Origin: CAYNJF01 sp964351745
GTDB lineage: Bacteria > Pseudomonadota > Gammaproteobacteria > Berkiellales > Berkiellaceae
NCBI GenBank assembly: GCA_964351745.1
Contig: CAYGPI010000003.1
Coordinates: forward strand, 23,239-87,238
Direction of reading: 5' to 3'
DNA: 64,000 nt
Shown piece by piece: positions 1 to 7,934 of the stretch (within the stretch, counting starts at the first letter, position 1; every line of letters begins with the position of its first letter). The notes below the pieces were generated by a model. It searched no databases. It saw nothing but the letters and a program-made list of their open reading frames with translations, and had not been told where the DNA came from. Position numbers and translations under genes: made by a program.

Positions 1-75
1 TTTAGATAACCCTCCGATAATCACTAGCAGACAAAGAAAAGCAAGGAAACTAATAATGATGGTAGTAGATGCCAT
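1..75 (-). CDS. N-terminus of a membrane protein, cut by window edge
   Basis: An ATG at 75 on the minus strand opens 25 codons that run off the left edge without a stop. The peptide begins MASTTIII and continues as one strongly hydrophobic helix ending in IIGGLSK. This resembles the first helix of sodium:solute symporters (PutP-like), but 25 residues cannot prove the family. The gene lies left of the window; only its start is here. Confidence 0.45.
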   Translation of the reverse strand, partial: MASTTIIISFLAFLCLLVIIGGLSK

Positions 76-426
76 GTTATATGTTATCTTATTTTAAATA
101 TTGTATTGCAATGAATGTCTATTAATACTCTAGAATATTTCTCTGTCTGTTGAAACCTTTTTGACATAAATTTTTAGAATTTAAGTTTTAATATTTTTTG
201 TACGCTTGATTAAAATGGTAGATCACATCAAAAAATAGATGTTTTTGTCGTAATTATTGGGGGGATACTATTTGGCTATAAAGCGATTCATGCTAATAGT
301 TCGTCGCCTTTGGTTTGAAGTGCTTGAATGATGTTTGACTTTTTGAAGGTAAAAAGGGACAGATAACTGTCCCTTTTTTTATAATTGTATTCTTGCTTAT
401 AATTAATTATAAATCATGATTATGAT
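76..426. other. AT-rich intergenic region with a possible tiny ORF
   Basis: This 350-base stretch has no recognisable gene. It holds an intrinsic terminator at 351-380. A 19-codon ORF on the + strand (TTG at 272, stop at 329-331) is preceded by a run of G at 259-264 that could act as a ribosome binding site. It encodes a short basic, Trp-containing peptide. No convincing promoter was found: a TTGACA at 161-166 has no good -10 partner. It could be a small transcript or chance. Confidence 0.35.
351..380 (+). terminator. Intrinsic terminator hairpin
   Basis: AAAAAGGGACAG (351-362), loop ATAA, then CTGTCCC followed by seven T (367-380). The perfect GC-centred stem with a T tract is classical. 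The flanking A and T runs also let it work on the minus strand, where it could stop transcription leaving the membrane-protein gene that ends at 427. Confidence 0.7.
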
Positions 427-1266
427 TTAAACTGATGCATTTGCATTAAATTCGAGATTGAAAGGAACATCCATCATTTCAGTAAGGTCGTCTTGCTCTT
501 CCCATTCTTGACCGTTATATATATGGATACTGCTCGCAATTTTCTGATTATCACACTTCTCACATTCAAAGAGATCACGCTCGAATTTCAAGGTACCGTC
601 TTGTGGCTCTTCGTGCTCTTCTAAGTCACCTGGTGCGCATAAGTTTTCAATAAATTCAATAGATCCTACTTCTAACTGACTAAGCTGCGCGGCATCATCG
701 AGAATTTTTTCAGGGCAATTAAATAATTTAGCAAAAGTAATGTCTGATACCATGAAGCGCTGGCAAGATTCACAATAAGGTTGACTTGGAAGCATCCCCA
801 CACAGATAAGACTTGCAAACACAAACCCCATGACTTCTAGAGCGTTCAAAAGATATCCCCATTTTCCTAACTCAAATCCTATGGATGAGCTAATTGAGTA
901 GAAGCTTTGCGTACTCATGAATACAAAATACTCACTAAAAGTTAAGCTGTCTTTCAAGTACCGTCCATCGATTTGAAGAAGGTTATAATCTAAGAAATAG
1001 ATCAGACCATAGGATGCAAGAGCAACGGCTATGATTTGAGCTATCAGTGAAAAGCTTACAGGGATGTGAAATAATCTTGTCCCAAGTAGAAAGCCGCTGG
1101 TGGATATCACACCTAGAATGATGGCTCCCAAGGGGATCGCAAAGAAGACATAGGCGTTTAATAAGTTACAGTTAAATTTTTGTTGTACTGTGACTGTTGC
1201 AAACACAATCAAGCTTGCTGTGATAGCCCCGAATAGAAAGTTGGCCAAACGTTTTAGTAAAAACAT
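427..1266 (-). CDS. Four-helix membrane protein with two CxxC pairs
   Basis: 279 residues, family not recognised. The first 160 residues hold about four hydrophobic helices (roughly 8-28, 38-60, 70-92 and 140-160). The C-terminal 115 residues are soluble and acidic. They carry CxxC at 165-168 and a second CxxC near 235-238, each flanked by charged residues, a layout like a split zinc ribbon. An odd Cys at about 184 and another near 210 are also present. The protein could bind zinc at the membrane face, but nothing here tells its role. ATG at 1266 is the first in frame. It faces the terminator at 351-380 downstream, so it is probably a single-gene unit. Confidence 0.7.
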   Translation of the reverse strand: MFLLKRLANFLFGAITASLIVFATVTVQQKFNCNLLNAYVFFAIPLGAIILGVISTSGFLLGTRLFHIPVSFSLIAQIIAVALASYGLIYFLDYNLLQIDGRYLKDSLTFSEYFVFMSTQSFYSISSSIGFELGKWGYLLNALEVMGFVFASLICVGMLPSQPYCESCQRFMVSDITFAKLFNCPEKILDDAAQLSQLEVGSIEFIENLCAPGDLEEHEEPQDGTLKFERDLFECEKCDNQKIASSIHIYNGQEWEEQDDLTEMMDVPFNLEFNANASV

Positions 1267-1397
1267 ACTTTTCCCCTAAAATTATTTTAAATTATCTTAT
1301 TGTATCAATCAGGTGTAAGTAGTTTAACTTATTTGAGACGAGAGGCTATGATTGCAAGATGAACGTCTATCGTCTATGGGTTGGGTGAAACCAAGGT

Positions 1398-1883
1398 TTA
1401 TTTGATCTCAGGTGCTGGACCATTTAAAGTTTCAAAAAATGGAAAGCCTATTTTAACCATATCGGAGCTACAGGTCGTTTCTTGTACTGCAAGCGTAGCC
1501 CCTTCTTTGAATGGATCGGTACCCCAATATCGCTTAATAGCCACGCCAGCTTGGCTTTCACTGGTGTAACCATGACTCTTCCAGTAGCGAGCCATCATGG
1601 CGCTATCTGCTTGAACTTCAGCTTTGGTTTGCTTCGGGCCCCAAAAATCTCCCCACGAATTGGGTGATGCCATCATACATAAAACGCCAGCATAAGCCTT
1701 TCCAGCCTTTTCAGCTAAGTGAACTTCTTCTGGCACTTCTATGGCGTCTCGAATAGTCCCTCCTATGGAAGGATGATACTCATCCAGGATAATGTCACTA
1801 TTAGCTAGAGCCTCAAAAGGGTGTAGTATCACAAGACTAGCCAGGGCCAATATTTTCCAGGTATTTTGAAGTAGAATTGTCAT
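1398..1883 (-). CDS. Small exported protein of unknown function
   Basis: 161 residues. The N-terminus has a short polar start, a hydrophobic core about residues 10-20 and a likely signal peptidase site after ALA near residue 27. The mature part is about 134 residues with only two cysteines (about C69 and C138), which would form one disulfide in the periplasm. It is rich in aromatic residues and has a WGDFWGP segment near 77-83. No known domain recognised. It lies alone between two other minus-strand unknowns with gaps of more than 100 bases, so it is probably separately transcribed. Confidence 0.65.
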   Translation of the reverse strand: MTILLQNTWKILALASLVILHPFEALANSDIILDEYHPSIGGTIRDAIEVPEEVHLAEKAGKAYAGVLCMMASPNSWGDFWGPKQTKAEVQADSAMMARYWKSHGYTSESQAGVAIKRYWGTDPFKEGATLAVQETTCSSDMVKIGFPFFETLNGPAPEIK

Positions 1884-1998
1884 TTTTTATATCACTTTAA
1901 GTGGCGTTTATCACCTTTGACTGAGACAAGCTGAGGAAGTTCAATATGGCGATAACTAGAATTTGCTAATAGCAGCATAATTGATCGTGTCTAGTGGC

Positions 1999-3327
1999 TT
2001 AGCGTTTAAATTGAGGATTTAGTTTTAGTGAACGTTTAATGATTCTTTGTAAATTAATTAAGCGATGCTCTATGTCTTCTGATCTAGCTTTTGAAGATTT
2101 CGCACCACTTTCTGTCCAGGACTCATCACATTTGGGTGTGGTGCCAGCACGTTGCGTATCTTGACCTATCACCAGTTTATCGATTTTGTTGCCTTTTAAA
2201 CTTGCACATTGAAAGTCATGAATGAGTTCAGATCTAGGGGGCTGGGATGGATCAAATAAAGTAGAAAAATCAATATCTTTCACTTTGCTTTCAAAGAGCG
2301 CCATGCTTGCTTGCGGCCCTGAAATGGTTATGACGGAGGCTTTGTAGAGTAAGGATTTGAGATCATCCAAAAACGCTAATGCAATCTTTTCATCACTTAG
2401 ATTTTTGAAATAGCCAGGATGTGTATGCTCACACAATCTTTTCCTATAGGCACCGATGGCTTTGTTCAATGCTTGTGTAGGCAGAGACGAATAGTGCTTT
2501 TGGCCAAATATTTCATTTAAATGCGCTTTGAAAACGGATTGGCATAAATCTAGGATTGATAAGTTTTGAATAAACAGTCTTAAATGAAAAATGCTTTGCG
2601 CTTGGTGAGATTCGTTGTAGAGTTTAATAATAGAGGTCAGCGTAGGATCTAAGTTAACCATCGTCAACAAACCGTTGAAAACAGGCGAAGTTAAAGCGAT
2701 ACCAGGCTGCGTATATCGTCTTATCTGTTCTTGCTGTAAATGTCTAATAGATGCGAGAGCATCTTTGTGAATTTTTGACGTTGACCGATCTGTGGCGACA
2801 GCAAATATTTCATTATTGATGCTAAGTTGGGTTAGGTGGTCGTCCGCTTGTTCTAGCGTTATGGCCGTGAGAATGGGAGATTGTATTTCAACATTAGCTG
2901 CTAATGATTCAAAGTTCACTTCAACATCAAAGTCAGAGTAGATGCCGGCCAATTCTATTAAGGAGGGCAATGTGCGAAGAATATCTGAGGCTGCAGCCAG
3001 GTTACCGCCGCTTTTGGCCAGAGCATGATTAATTTCTGCTTTAGCAATGGTGTACATGACTTGATCAAGATCATGATTCAAATGAAGGGTAAAATTTTGC
3101 GAATCTATATCAATGGGCTCAACTTTTAAACGCTTACAAAATTGATTTAATTCAGATAAAGCAAACTCAGATAGAATTTTTGAACTGTAAACAAACGAGA
3201 ATAGGGTGCTGGGGTTCGCAAGCATAGCGCGAATCAGCCTCAATTTATTTTCAGTAGGCAAAAACTCTTCTGGGTTGAGGGTAAACCAAATTTTAAATTG
3301 CTTTTTTGTCTGAAGATGCCAAGGCAC
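1999..3327 (-). CDS. Large soluble protein of unknown function, effector-like
   Basis: 442 residues with no signal peptide, no membrane segment and no domain that I recognise. It is mostly predicted helical and rich in Leu, Ser and Ala. The C-terminal 60 residues are basic and Ser/Lys-rich and end in KLNPQFKR. In Legionella-like bacteria, large orphan helical proteins with polar C-termini are often type IV effectors, but that is only an analogy. ATG at 3327 is the first in-frame start and lies close to a minus-strand stretch lacking a strong ribosome binding site. Confidence 0.6.
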   Translation of the reverse strand: MPWHLQTKKQFKIWFTLNPEEFLPTENKLRLIRAMLANPSTLFSFVYSSKILSEFALSELNQFCKRLKVEPIDIDSQNFTLHLNHDLDQVMYTIAKAEINHALAKSGGNLAAASDILRTLPSLIELAGIYSDFDVEVNFESLAANVEIQSPILTAITLEQADDHLTQLSINNEIFAVATDRSTSKIHKDALASIRHLQQEQIRRYTQPGIALTSPVFNGLLTMVNLDPTLTSIIKLYNESHQAQSIFHLRLFIQNLSILDLCQSVFKAHLNEIFGQKHYSSLPTQALNKAIGAYRKRLCEHTHPGYFKNLSDEKIALAFLDDLKSLLYKASVITISGPQASMALFESKVKDIDFSTLFDPSQPPRSELIHDFQCASLKGNKIDKLVIGQDTQRAGTTPKCDESWTESGAKSSKARSEDIEHRLINLQRIIKRSLKLNPQFKR

Positions 3328-3472
3328 TGGTACTACTTATAAACAAGGTTATGGGCTTGCTGTTGGATGTCTTGATTCTCAAAGAGGTGAGGATAGACTA
3401 TAAGTGCTGTAACTTAATTCTTTTTGAGCAAAATGTCAAAGAAATGTAGATTAGCTTAATTTAAGGTTAGTT

Positions 3473-3492
3473 GACCTCCTTTCATAGAGGTC
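3473..3492 (-). terminator. Possible weak terminator hairpin after the deaminase gene
   Basis: GACCTC (3473-3478) and GAGGTC (3487-3492) pair around an 8-base loop. The hairpin lies 26 bases past the stop of the minus-strand deaminase gene. The following minus-strand bases are AT-rich but lack a clean T run. Confidence 0.25.
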
Positions 3493-3517
3493 GCTCAGAC
3501 TTTGCTATTAGATTTTT

Positions 3518-4624
3518 TTATTTATCTATAGCGTCATAAATTTGTAGGTTTACGTGGGGTGCTAAGTGTTTAAGCAAGTTTATGGTTTCTGCTGCTTGGC
3601 TAGCTTCTTTTTTGTTTGTTAACGCTGATTGCTTTTCAACAAGAATGACTTCCATAATATCTTGATAGGTTTGACCACTAGCCACAACGTTGACAAGAGC
3701 TGCTTGCAAAGGAGAAAGACTTGGGTTGAATGCAGCATTTTCTGCATAAGATCCTTTGAAGATTCGATTATCTTTTGTCTTTATAGCAATACCTGAGGCG
3801 TTGCTTGTATAAGGCGCCCATGATTCCTTAGCTGCCTCTAGAGCTAGGTAAGCTAAGCTAGGATATGTAAGTTCATGACATGGTGTAAGCGTACTTTGAT
3901 GGGTTCGTAAATGACATAGCTTTAGTTGATGATTTTGGGAACTTAGCAAGCCTCCTTGTTGCCCAAGATCTTCAGGTCCAAAGGACTCTGGTAGTAAATG
4001 CTCAAGTGTCTTAGGCGTTTGGTTCGAGATAAAAATTTGAATCCCTAAACTTTGAGAGGTTTCTCTTAAAAACTGGCGACAGTGGCCACAAGGCGCAGCA
4101 GAAACTGCAAGCTTTACAATCTGCTTCTCTTTATGAGATTGAGCATTGGTGATAACAAACTGCTCAGCATGCACGCTTTGATTTAGTGCTACTTGAGAAA
4201 ATTCTAGGTTAGCTCCAAGATAAATATCGCCGCTAGCGCCAAGTGCTGCAGCTCCGACATAATAGTTTGAGATAGGGACTTGAGCATAATTTTGGGCAAC
4301 GCGAATTAATTGGACTAGAAAATCATTCTCATTTTCGAGATGAAAGACATCTTTCCAAAGATGTCTAACTTGTTTCGCGTTGATGTAAAACGGATTTTCA
4401 GGCAGTTTGCAGGGATCTAACATACATGTACTCGAGCTGGATTCTGGAAAATTGATAGCAGGTGCCATGACTTGGTTTTCTGGGCAAGTTAGCTGTGGAT
4501 ACTCGTTAGGGCAAACCTGATTTGTTTGATGTCCATAGGCGCTATGCATATTTAAGATTGATAAAAGGCAAATCATGATGAAGCATGATAGGTTTGTAAG
4601 TGCTTTATGTTGATTTAATTTCAT
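3518..4624 (-). CDS. cdd: Cytidine deaminase with an export signal
   Basis: 368 residues. From about residue 95 on it is the two-domain, E. coli-type cytidine deaminase (cytidine to uridine, pyrimidine salvage). The zinc site is intact: H152-A-E154 and P-C179-G-H-C182, with E154 as the proton shuttle. The second, non-catalytic half is present, with the conserved AENAAF segment. E. coli Cdd is about 294 residues; the excess here is N-terminal. That excess is a hydrophobic signal-like segment (about 12-30, possible cleavage after AYG near 31) followed by a linker with four cysteines (about 38, 47, 67 and 72). An exported deaminase is unusual, because the enzyme is normally cytoplasmic. Neighbours are unknown proteins, not nucleoside genes. 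Confidence 0.88.
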   Translation of the reverse strand: MKLNQHKALTNLSCFIMICLLSILNMHSAYGHQTNQVCPNEYPQLTCPENQVMAPAINFPESSSSTCMLDPCKLPENPFYINAKQVRHLWKDVFHLENENDFLVQLIRVAQNYAQVPISNYYVGAAALGASGDIYLGANLEFSQVALNQSVHAEQFVITNAQSHKEKQIVKLAVSAAPCGHCRQFLRETSQSLGIQIFISNQTPKTLEHLLPESFGPEDLGQQGGLLSSQNHQLKLCHLRTHQSTLTPCHELTYPSLAYLALEAAKESWAPYTSNASGIAIKTKDNRIFKGSYAENAAFNPSLSPLQAALVNVVASGQTYQDIMEVILVEKQSALTNKKEASQAAETINLLKHLAPHVNLQIYDAIDK

Positions 4625-4845
4625 GATGATGTTTTGCCTAAGGCTATTTTTAATCAGGAAGAATGAGATATCGGAATTAAGATCTCAGATCACTGTTTCA
4701 TAGTCAATCAAGCTCATATTATAAGTAGAAGAGGCGCTCAACTAAAATTCAATCAAGAACATTGAATTAGCTTGTCTGACTCAACTCTCTAGATTAGACT
4801 GCTAAGATTCTTACTGGTTTAAACAAGAGATATGGGTGTACTACA

Positions 4846-6276
4846 TTGATTAAGGCTCCTACAAAAATCTCACTGGAACATTATTGGCTAAAATTGCGAG
4901 TTGATTTGTGGGATTTATTTCACAAACTATACCCTAATGATTCACTAGAGGGAGTCTTAAGGCAAACAATAACCAATGTTTTCCCCCATGAGGCTCTACC
5001 AGTCTTGGATGCGTTCCATCAAGTCATGATGACTTCTCCCCACAAAGATCAATGCTTGAGCAGTGGAGGTTCTTCAGCATCAACCCAGCAAGCTAATGAA
5101 GCAACGATTGACGATCTCTTTTTAAGATACTATGTGATTGGCATGCGCATGGCGGTGGTTGGTGCATCCTTACATACCTTACCCTATTTAAAGTTAATCT
5201 CTGCAGGGAAAGACTTAGAAAGTTACCCAGCGCTTTTTTCTGAGGCATGTATTTCTAAAGCTAAGTCGCCACAAACTCTTTTGTTTGCCAAGTGCCTGCT
5301 GGAGCATGGCGCTATTTTTTTAGAAGATCGCGTTGATGCTGGCAATGCTATTGCTAAAAAGATTATGCAGTCTAAGATGGCTTATGCCAAGCAGCAACAT
5401 ATTCTTTTAGAGAAGAATGTTCAGCAATACGAAAATGCGCAACGTCCTTCTAGCATCGCTAAACAAAAAGTACTTAACGCTCTCTCAAGTCAATGTGTCT
5501 GGCTAGCGCTTTTTGAAGATGCCTTATTGAATGCTATCGAAACCTATGTGGGCAATCTTGCGATAGATAACAAAGAGCAAGCGTCTTCTTCAAGCAGCTC
5601 ATATTTTTGGTGGGCTCCGAGTATCCCATATTGGTCAAGCGCAGCTGTTGACGCTCAAGGGCCTTTAGAAGATGAAGTGACAGGTTGTCTTTTTAATGTG
5701 AAAAAGTTGAGATGTCTTAAGATGATAGATCGACTAGACAGTTTGACCGAAGTTAATATTGGTGCAAGTGAGTTTCAGCTTGGACTGCCACTTCAGAATA
5801 GAGAAAGTGCGGATAGTGCACAACAAATTTTTGATCATGCGGCCCAAGTTAGTAATGCCTTAAAAATCATTGTCCGTAGCGTAGAGCGATTTTATGTAGA
5901 GATGGAAAATCTTAGTGACGATATTGATACCATAGATAGTTTTACAGAGAAATATTTTAGTTTGGTAGATGCTCTCTATGCAAGCTTAAAGGAAAACCTT
6001 CAACGGTTACTAAAAGAAGAACACCATCTTGCACAAGAAAAAGCACTCGTTGGGTCTTTTCGTGACATGTGGAAATTACTGCCAACTCCGCAGGTTCATA
6101 AACAAGCTTGGGGGCATTGTTTTCATGATGACTTTGAGACTCCTGAAAGGATCCAAGCGCTTATTGTATCAAGGCAGGGAGGTGCACAAAGCGCGAATGC
6201 AGAGCAAGGTGAAGAGCCTTCGCCCAAGGGCTTGGCGAAATTATTTAGCAAGCTACGAATCAAAACCCACAAATGA
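4846..6276 (+). CDS. Unknown helical protein with a Ser/aromatic linker
   Basis: 476 residues, family not recognised. The only usable upstream start is TTG at 4846. An in-frame TAG lies at 4795-4797, there is no ATG or GTG between, and the next Met is about residue 60. The protein is helical, with coiled-coil-like stretches about 165-200 and 335-400. A low-complexity SSSSSS run followed by a Trp/Pro-rich segment lies near residues 247-265. The C-terminus is basic (KLFSKLRIKTHK). No signal peptide or membrane helix. In a host-associated bacterium this architecture would fit a secreted effector, but there is no direct evidence. Confidence 0.55.
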   Translation: MIKAPTKISLEHYWLKLRVDLWDLFHKLYPNDSLEGVLRQTITNVFPHEALPVLDAFHQVMMTSPHKDQCLSSGGSSASTQQANEATIDDLFLRYYVIGMRMAVVGASLHTLPYLKLISAGKDLESYPALFSEACISKAKSPQTLLFAKCLLEHGAIFLEDRVDAGNAIAKKIMQSKMAYAKQQHILLEKNVQQYENAQRPSSIAKQKVLNALSSQCVWLALFEDALLNAIETYVGNLAIDNKEQASSSSSSYFWWAPSIPYWSSAAVDAQGPLEDEVTGCLFNVKKLRCLKMIDRLDSLTEVNIGASEFQLGLPLQNRESADSAQQIFDHAAQVSNALKIIVRSVERFYVEMENLSDDIDTIDSFTEKYFSLVDALYASLKENLQRLLKEEHHLAQEKALVGSFRDMWKLLPTPQVHKQAWGHCFHDDFETPERIQALIVSRQGGAQSANAEQGEEPSPKGLAKLFSKLRIKTHK

Positions 6277-6480
6277 GGTGAGATGATACGTGTATACCCC
6301 CCCTATCTTGCCTTAGGTCTTTGTCGATTAACAGCCTACATTTATCTTTTGGTGCTTGAATTTAGCTCCATGGCTATGTAATATGGCTTCATGAAAACTT
6401 TGGCACTTCCTCACTTTGCTCTCCTCCTGGGCAGCTTTAGCTGCTAATTACTCCTGTCCAACATTTTAATATTTTTAAGG

Positions 6481-6500
6481 CTAAGTTTTTCGAAACTTAG
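6481..6500 (+). other. Hairpin with TTCG loop in the leader of the MFS gene
   Basis: CTAAGTTT (6481-6488), loop TTCG, AAACTTAG (6493-6500) form a perfect 8-bp stem closed by a stable tetraloop sequence. It lies 50 bases before the transporter ATG and has no T tract on the + strand, so it looks more like a leader structure than a terminator. The rest of the 6277-6549 gap shows nothing I can name. Confidence 0.4.
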
Positions 6501-6549
6501 TGGTTGAGTGTCGCTTGAATTTATAGAATAGCCTCTTGGAGTTGTTGTT

Positions 6550-7797
6550 ATGTCCAATCAATTTGTCCGCCATGGGTTTGGGATGTGGATCCTAGCCTCA
6601 TTTTTTTACGCTTACCAATATGTGTTGCGTTTATTGCCTAACATTACTATGGTCGATTTGATGCAGCAGTACCAAATTGATGCTCAGATTTTTGGACAAT
6701 TGAATGGTCTCTATTATATTGCTTATGCCTTAGTCCATATACCATTGGGGTTGATGCTCGATAGAATTGGACCTAAAATAATATTGCCTGGATGCATGCT
6801 CCTTTGTGGTTTAGGACTTTTACCGTTTATCATTTCAGACAACTGGATTTACCCTTGTATTGGTCGGGTTTTGATTGGGGTTGGGTCAAGTGGTGCAATC
6901 TTGGGTATTTTTAAGATTATTCGGATTGCTTATAGAGAAGAGCTATTTGCAAAGATGCTTGGCTTCAGTGTCACCATTGGTTTGGTTGGGGCCATTTGTG
7001 GCGGGTGGCCTGTCCATTGGTTATTAAAACACTACGGTTGGCAGTGGACTTTCAAATGCTTAGCTATGATCGCTTTTATGCTAGCCATCATGACTTGGTT
7101 GATGGTGCCAAAAGTTAAAACGATAAAAACGAATATCACTCAAGATATTAAGCAGATTTTTTCTAAACCTGAGATCCTTACGATTTGTATCTTGGCCGGG
7201 CTTATGGTTGGACCGCTAGAAGGCTTTGCAGACGGCTGGAGTGGGCAATTCTTACAAGTGGTTTATGGTCTGAGTGATAATTTGGCAGCCACTTATCCTT
7301 CGATGATATTTCTTGGTATGGGGATAGGTGCTCCGATCTTGCCGATGCTAACGAGACATCAAGATCATTATTATCCAATGATTGCCTTAAGTGCGGTGAT
7401 GATGGCTGTTTGTTTCTTGTTGCTACTAAGTGCGAGTTTGCCCGTGAGTCTTATTGGAGCGACGCTATTTGTTGTTGGTTTCTTTTGTGCTTACCAAATA
7501 CTTGCCATTTCAAAAGCCGGTATGGTTGCAGGAGCTCATCTTGCAGGATTAACTACAGCGATGGCCAACATGATCATTATGCCATTTGGTTATTTATTTC
7601 ATGCCGGTGTTGGCTCTGTGATGACGTTTGTCTGGGATGGGCAAATGATTAATGGTGCTCCGCAGTATTCAGTCTATGACTATGCAAGTGCGCTAAGTGT
7701 GATTCCTATCACACTTACGATAGCTTTTGTTGGTTTCATTGCTCTATATGTGAAGAAAAGAAACAGACTTCAAATACATAGCCAAGTTTGCTGCTAA
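6550..7797 (+). CDS. MFS transporter
   Basis: 415 residues with about 12 membrane helices, the usual size for the major facilitator superfamily. The loop between helices 2 and 3 carries the family signature near residues 70-80 (LMLDRIGPK, the G-x-x-x-D-R-x-G-x-K motif). The N-terminus contains the FYAYQYVLR stretch that I associate with an MFS group common in Legionella and Coxiella. Substrate is unknown; small organic acids or amino acids are possible. The ATG at 6550 has TTGGAG about 9 bases upstream. A strong terminator follows the stop, so it is a monocistronic unit with a hairpin in its leader. Confidence 0.85.
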   Translation: MSNQFVRHGFGMWILASFFYAYQYVLRLLPNITMVDLMQQYQIDAQIFGQLNGLYYIAYALVHIPLGLMLDRIGPKIILPGCMLLCGLGLLPFIISDNWIYPCIGRVLIGVGSSGAILGIFKIIRIAYREELFAKMLGFSVTIGLVGAICGGWPVHWLLKHYGWQWTFKCLAMIAFMLAIMTWLMVPKVKTIKTNITQDIKQIFSKPEILTICILAGLMVGPLEGFADGWSGQFLQVVYGLSDNLAATYPSMIFLGMGIGAPILPMLTRHQDHYYPMIALSAVMMAVCFLLLLSASLPVSLIGATLFVVGFFCAYQILAISKAGMVAGAHLAGLTTAMANMIIMPFGYLFHAGVGSVMTFVWDGQMINGAPQYSVYDYASALSVIPITLTIAFVGFIALYVKKRNRLQIHSQVCC

Positions 7798-7801
7798 TGA
7801 T

Positions 7802-7826
7802 AGCCGATCAGTTTCGATCGGCTTTT
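7802..7826 (+). terminator. Intrinsic terminator after the MFS gene
   Basis: AGCCGATC (7802-7809), 6-base loop, GATCGGCT (7816-7823), then TTT. A perfect 8-bp stem placed 5 bases past the transporter stop codon. Confidence 0.7.
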
Positions 7827-7874
7827 GATTCCTAAGAAAAAAAATGGATATAGGGTATCACAAAAGTTGGGAGC

Positions 7875-7902
7875 TTGACTATTTGTGAGGTTTATATAAA
7901 TT
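7875..7902 (+). promoter_or_regulatory. Candidate promoter of the methyltransferase pair
   Basis: TTGACT (7875-7880) and TAAATT (7897-7902) are separated by 16 bases. Transcription from here would give a leader of about 25 bases before the ATG at 7935. The TTG at 7875 could be mistaken for a start codon, but it fits better as the -35 element. Confidence 0.4.
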
Positions 7903-7934
7903 ATCCCTATTACTTTAAGAGGGATGATATTGTT

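Noticed and set aside
7875..7934. TTG at 7875 as start of the first methyltransferase
   Set aside because: The added 20 residues have no counterpart in the tandem copy, and this TTG fits better as part of a -35 box. ATG 7935 has a ribosome binding site.
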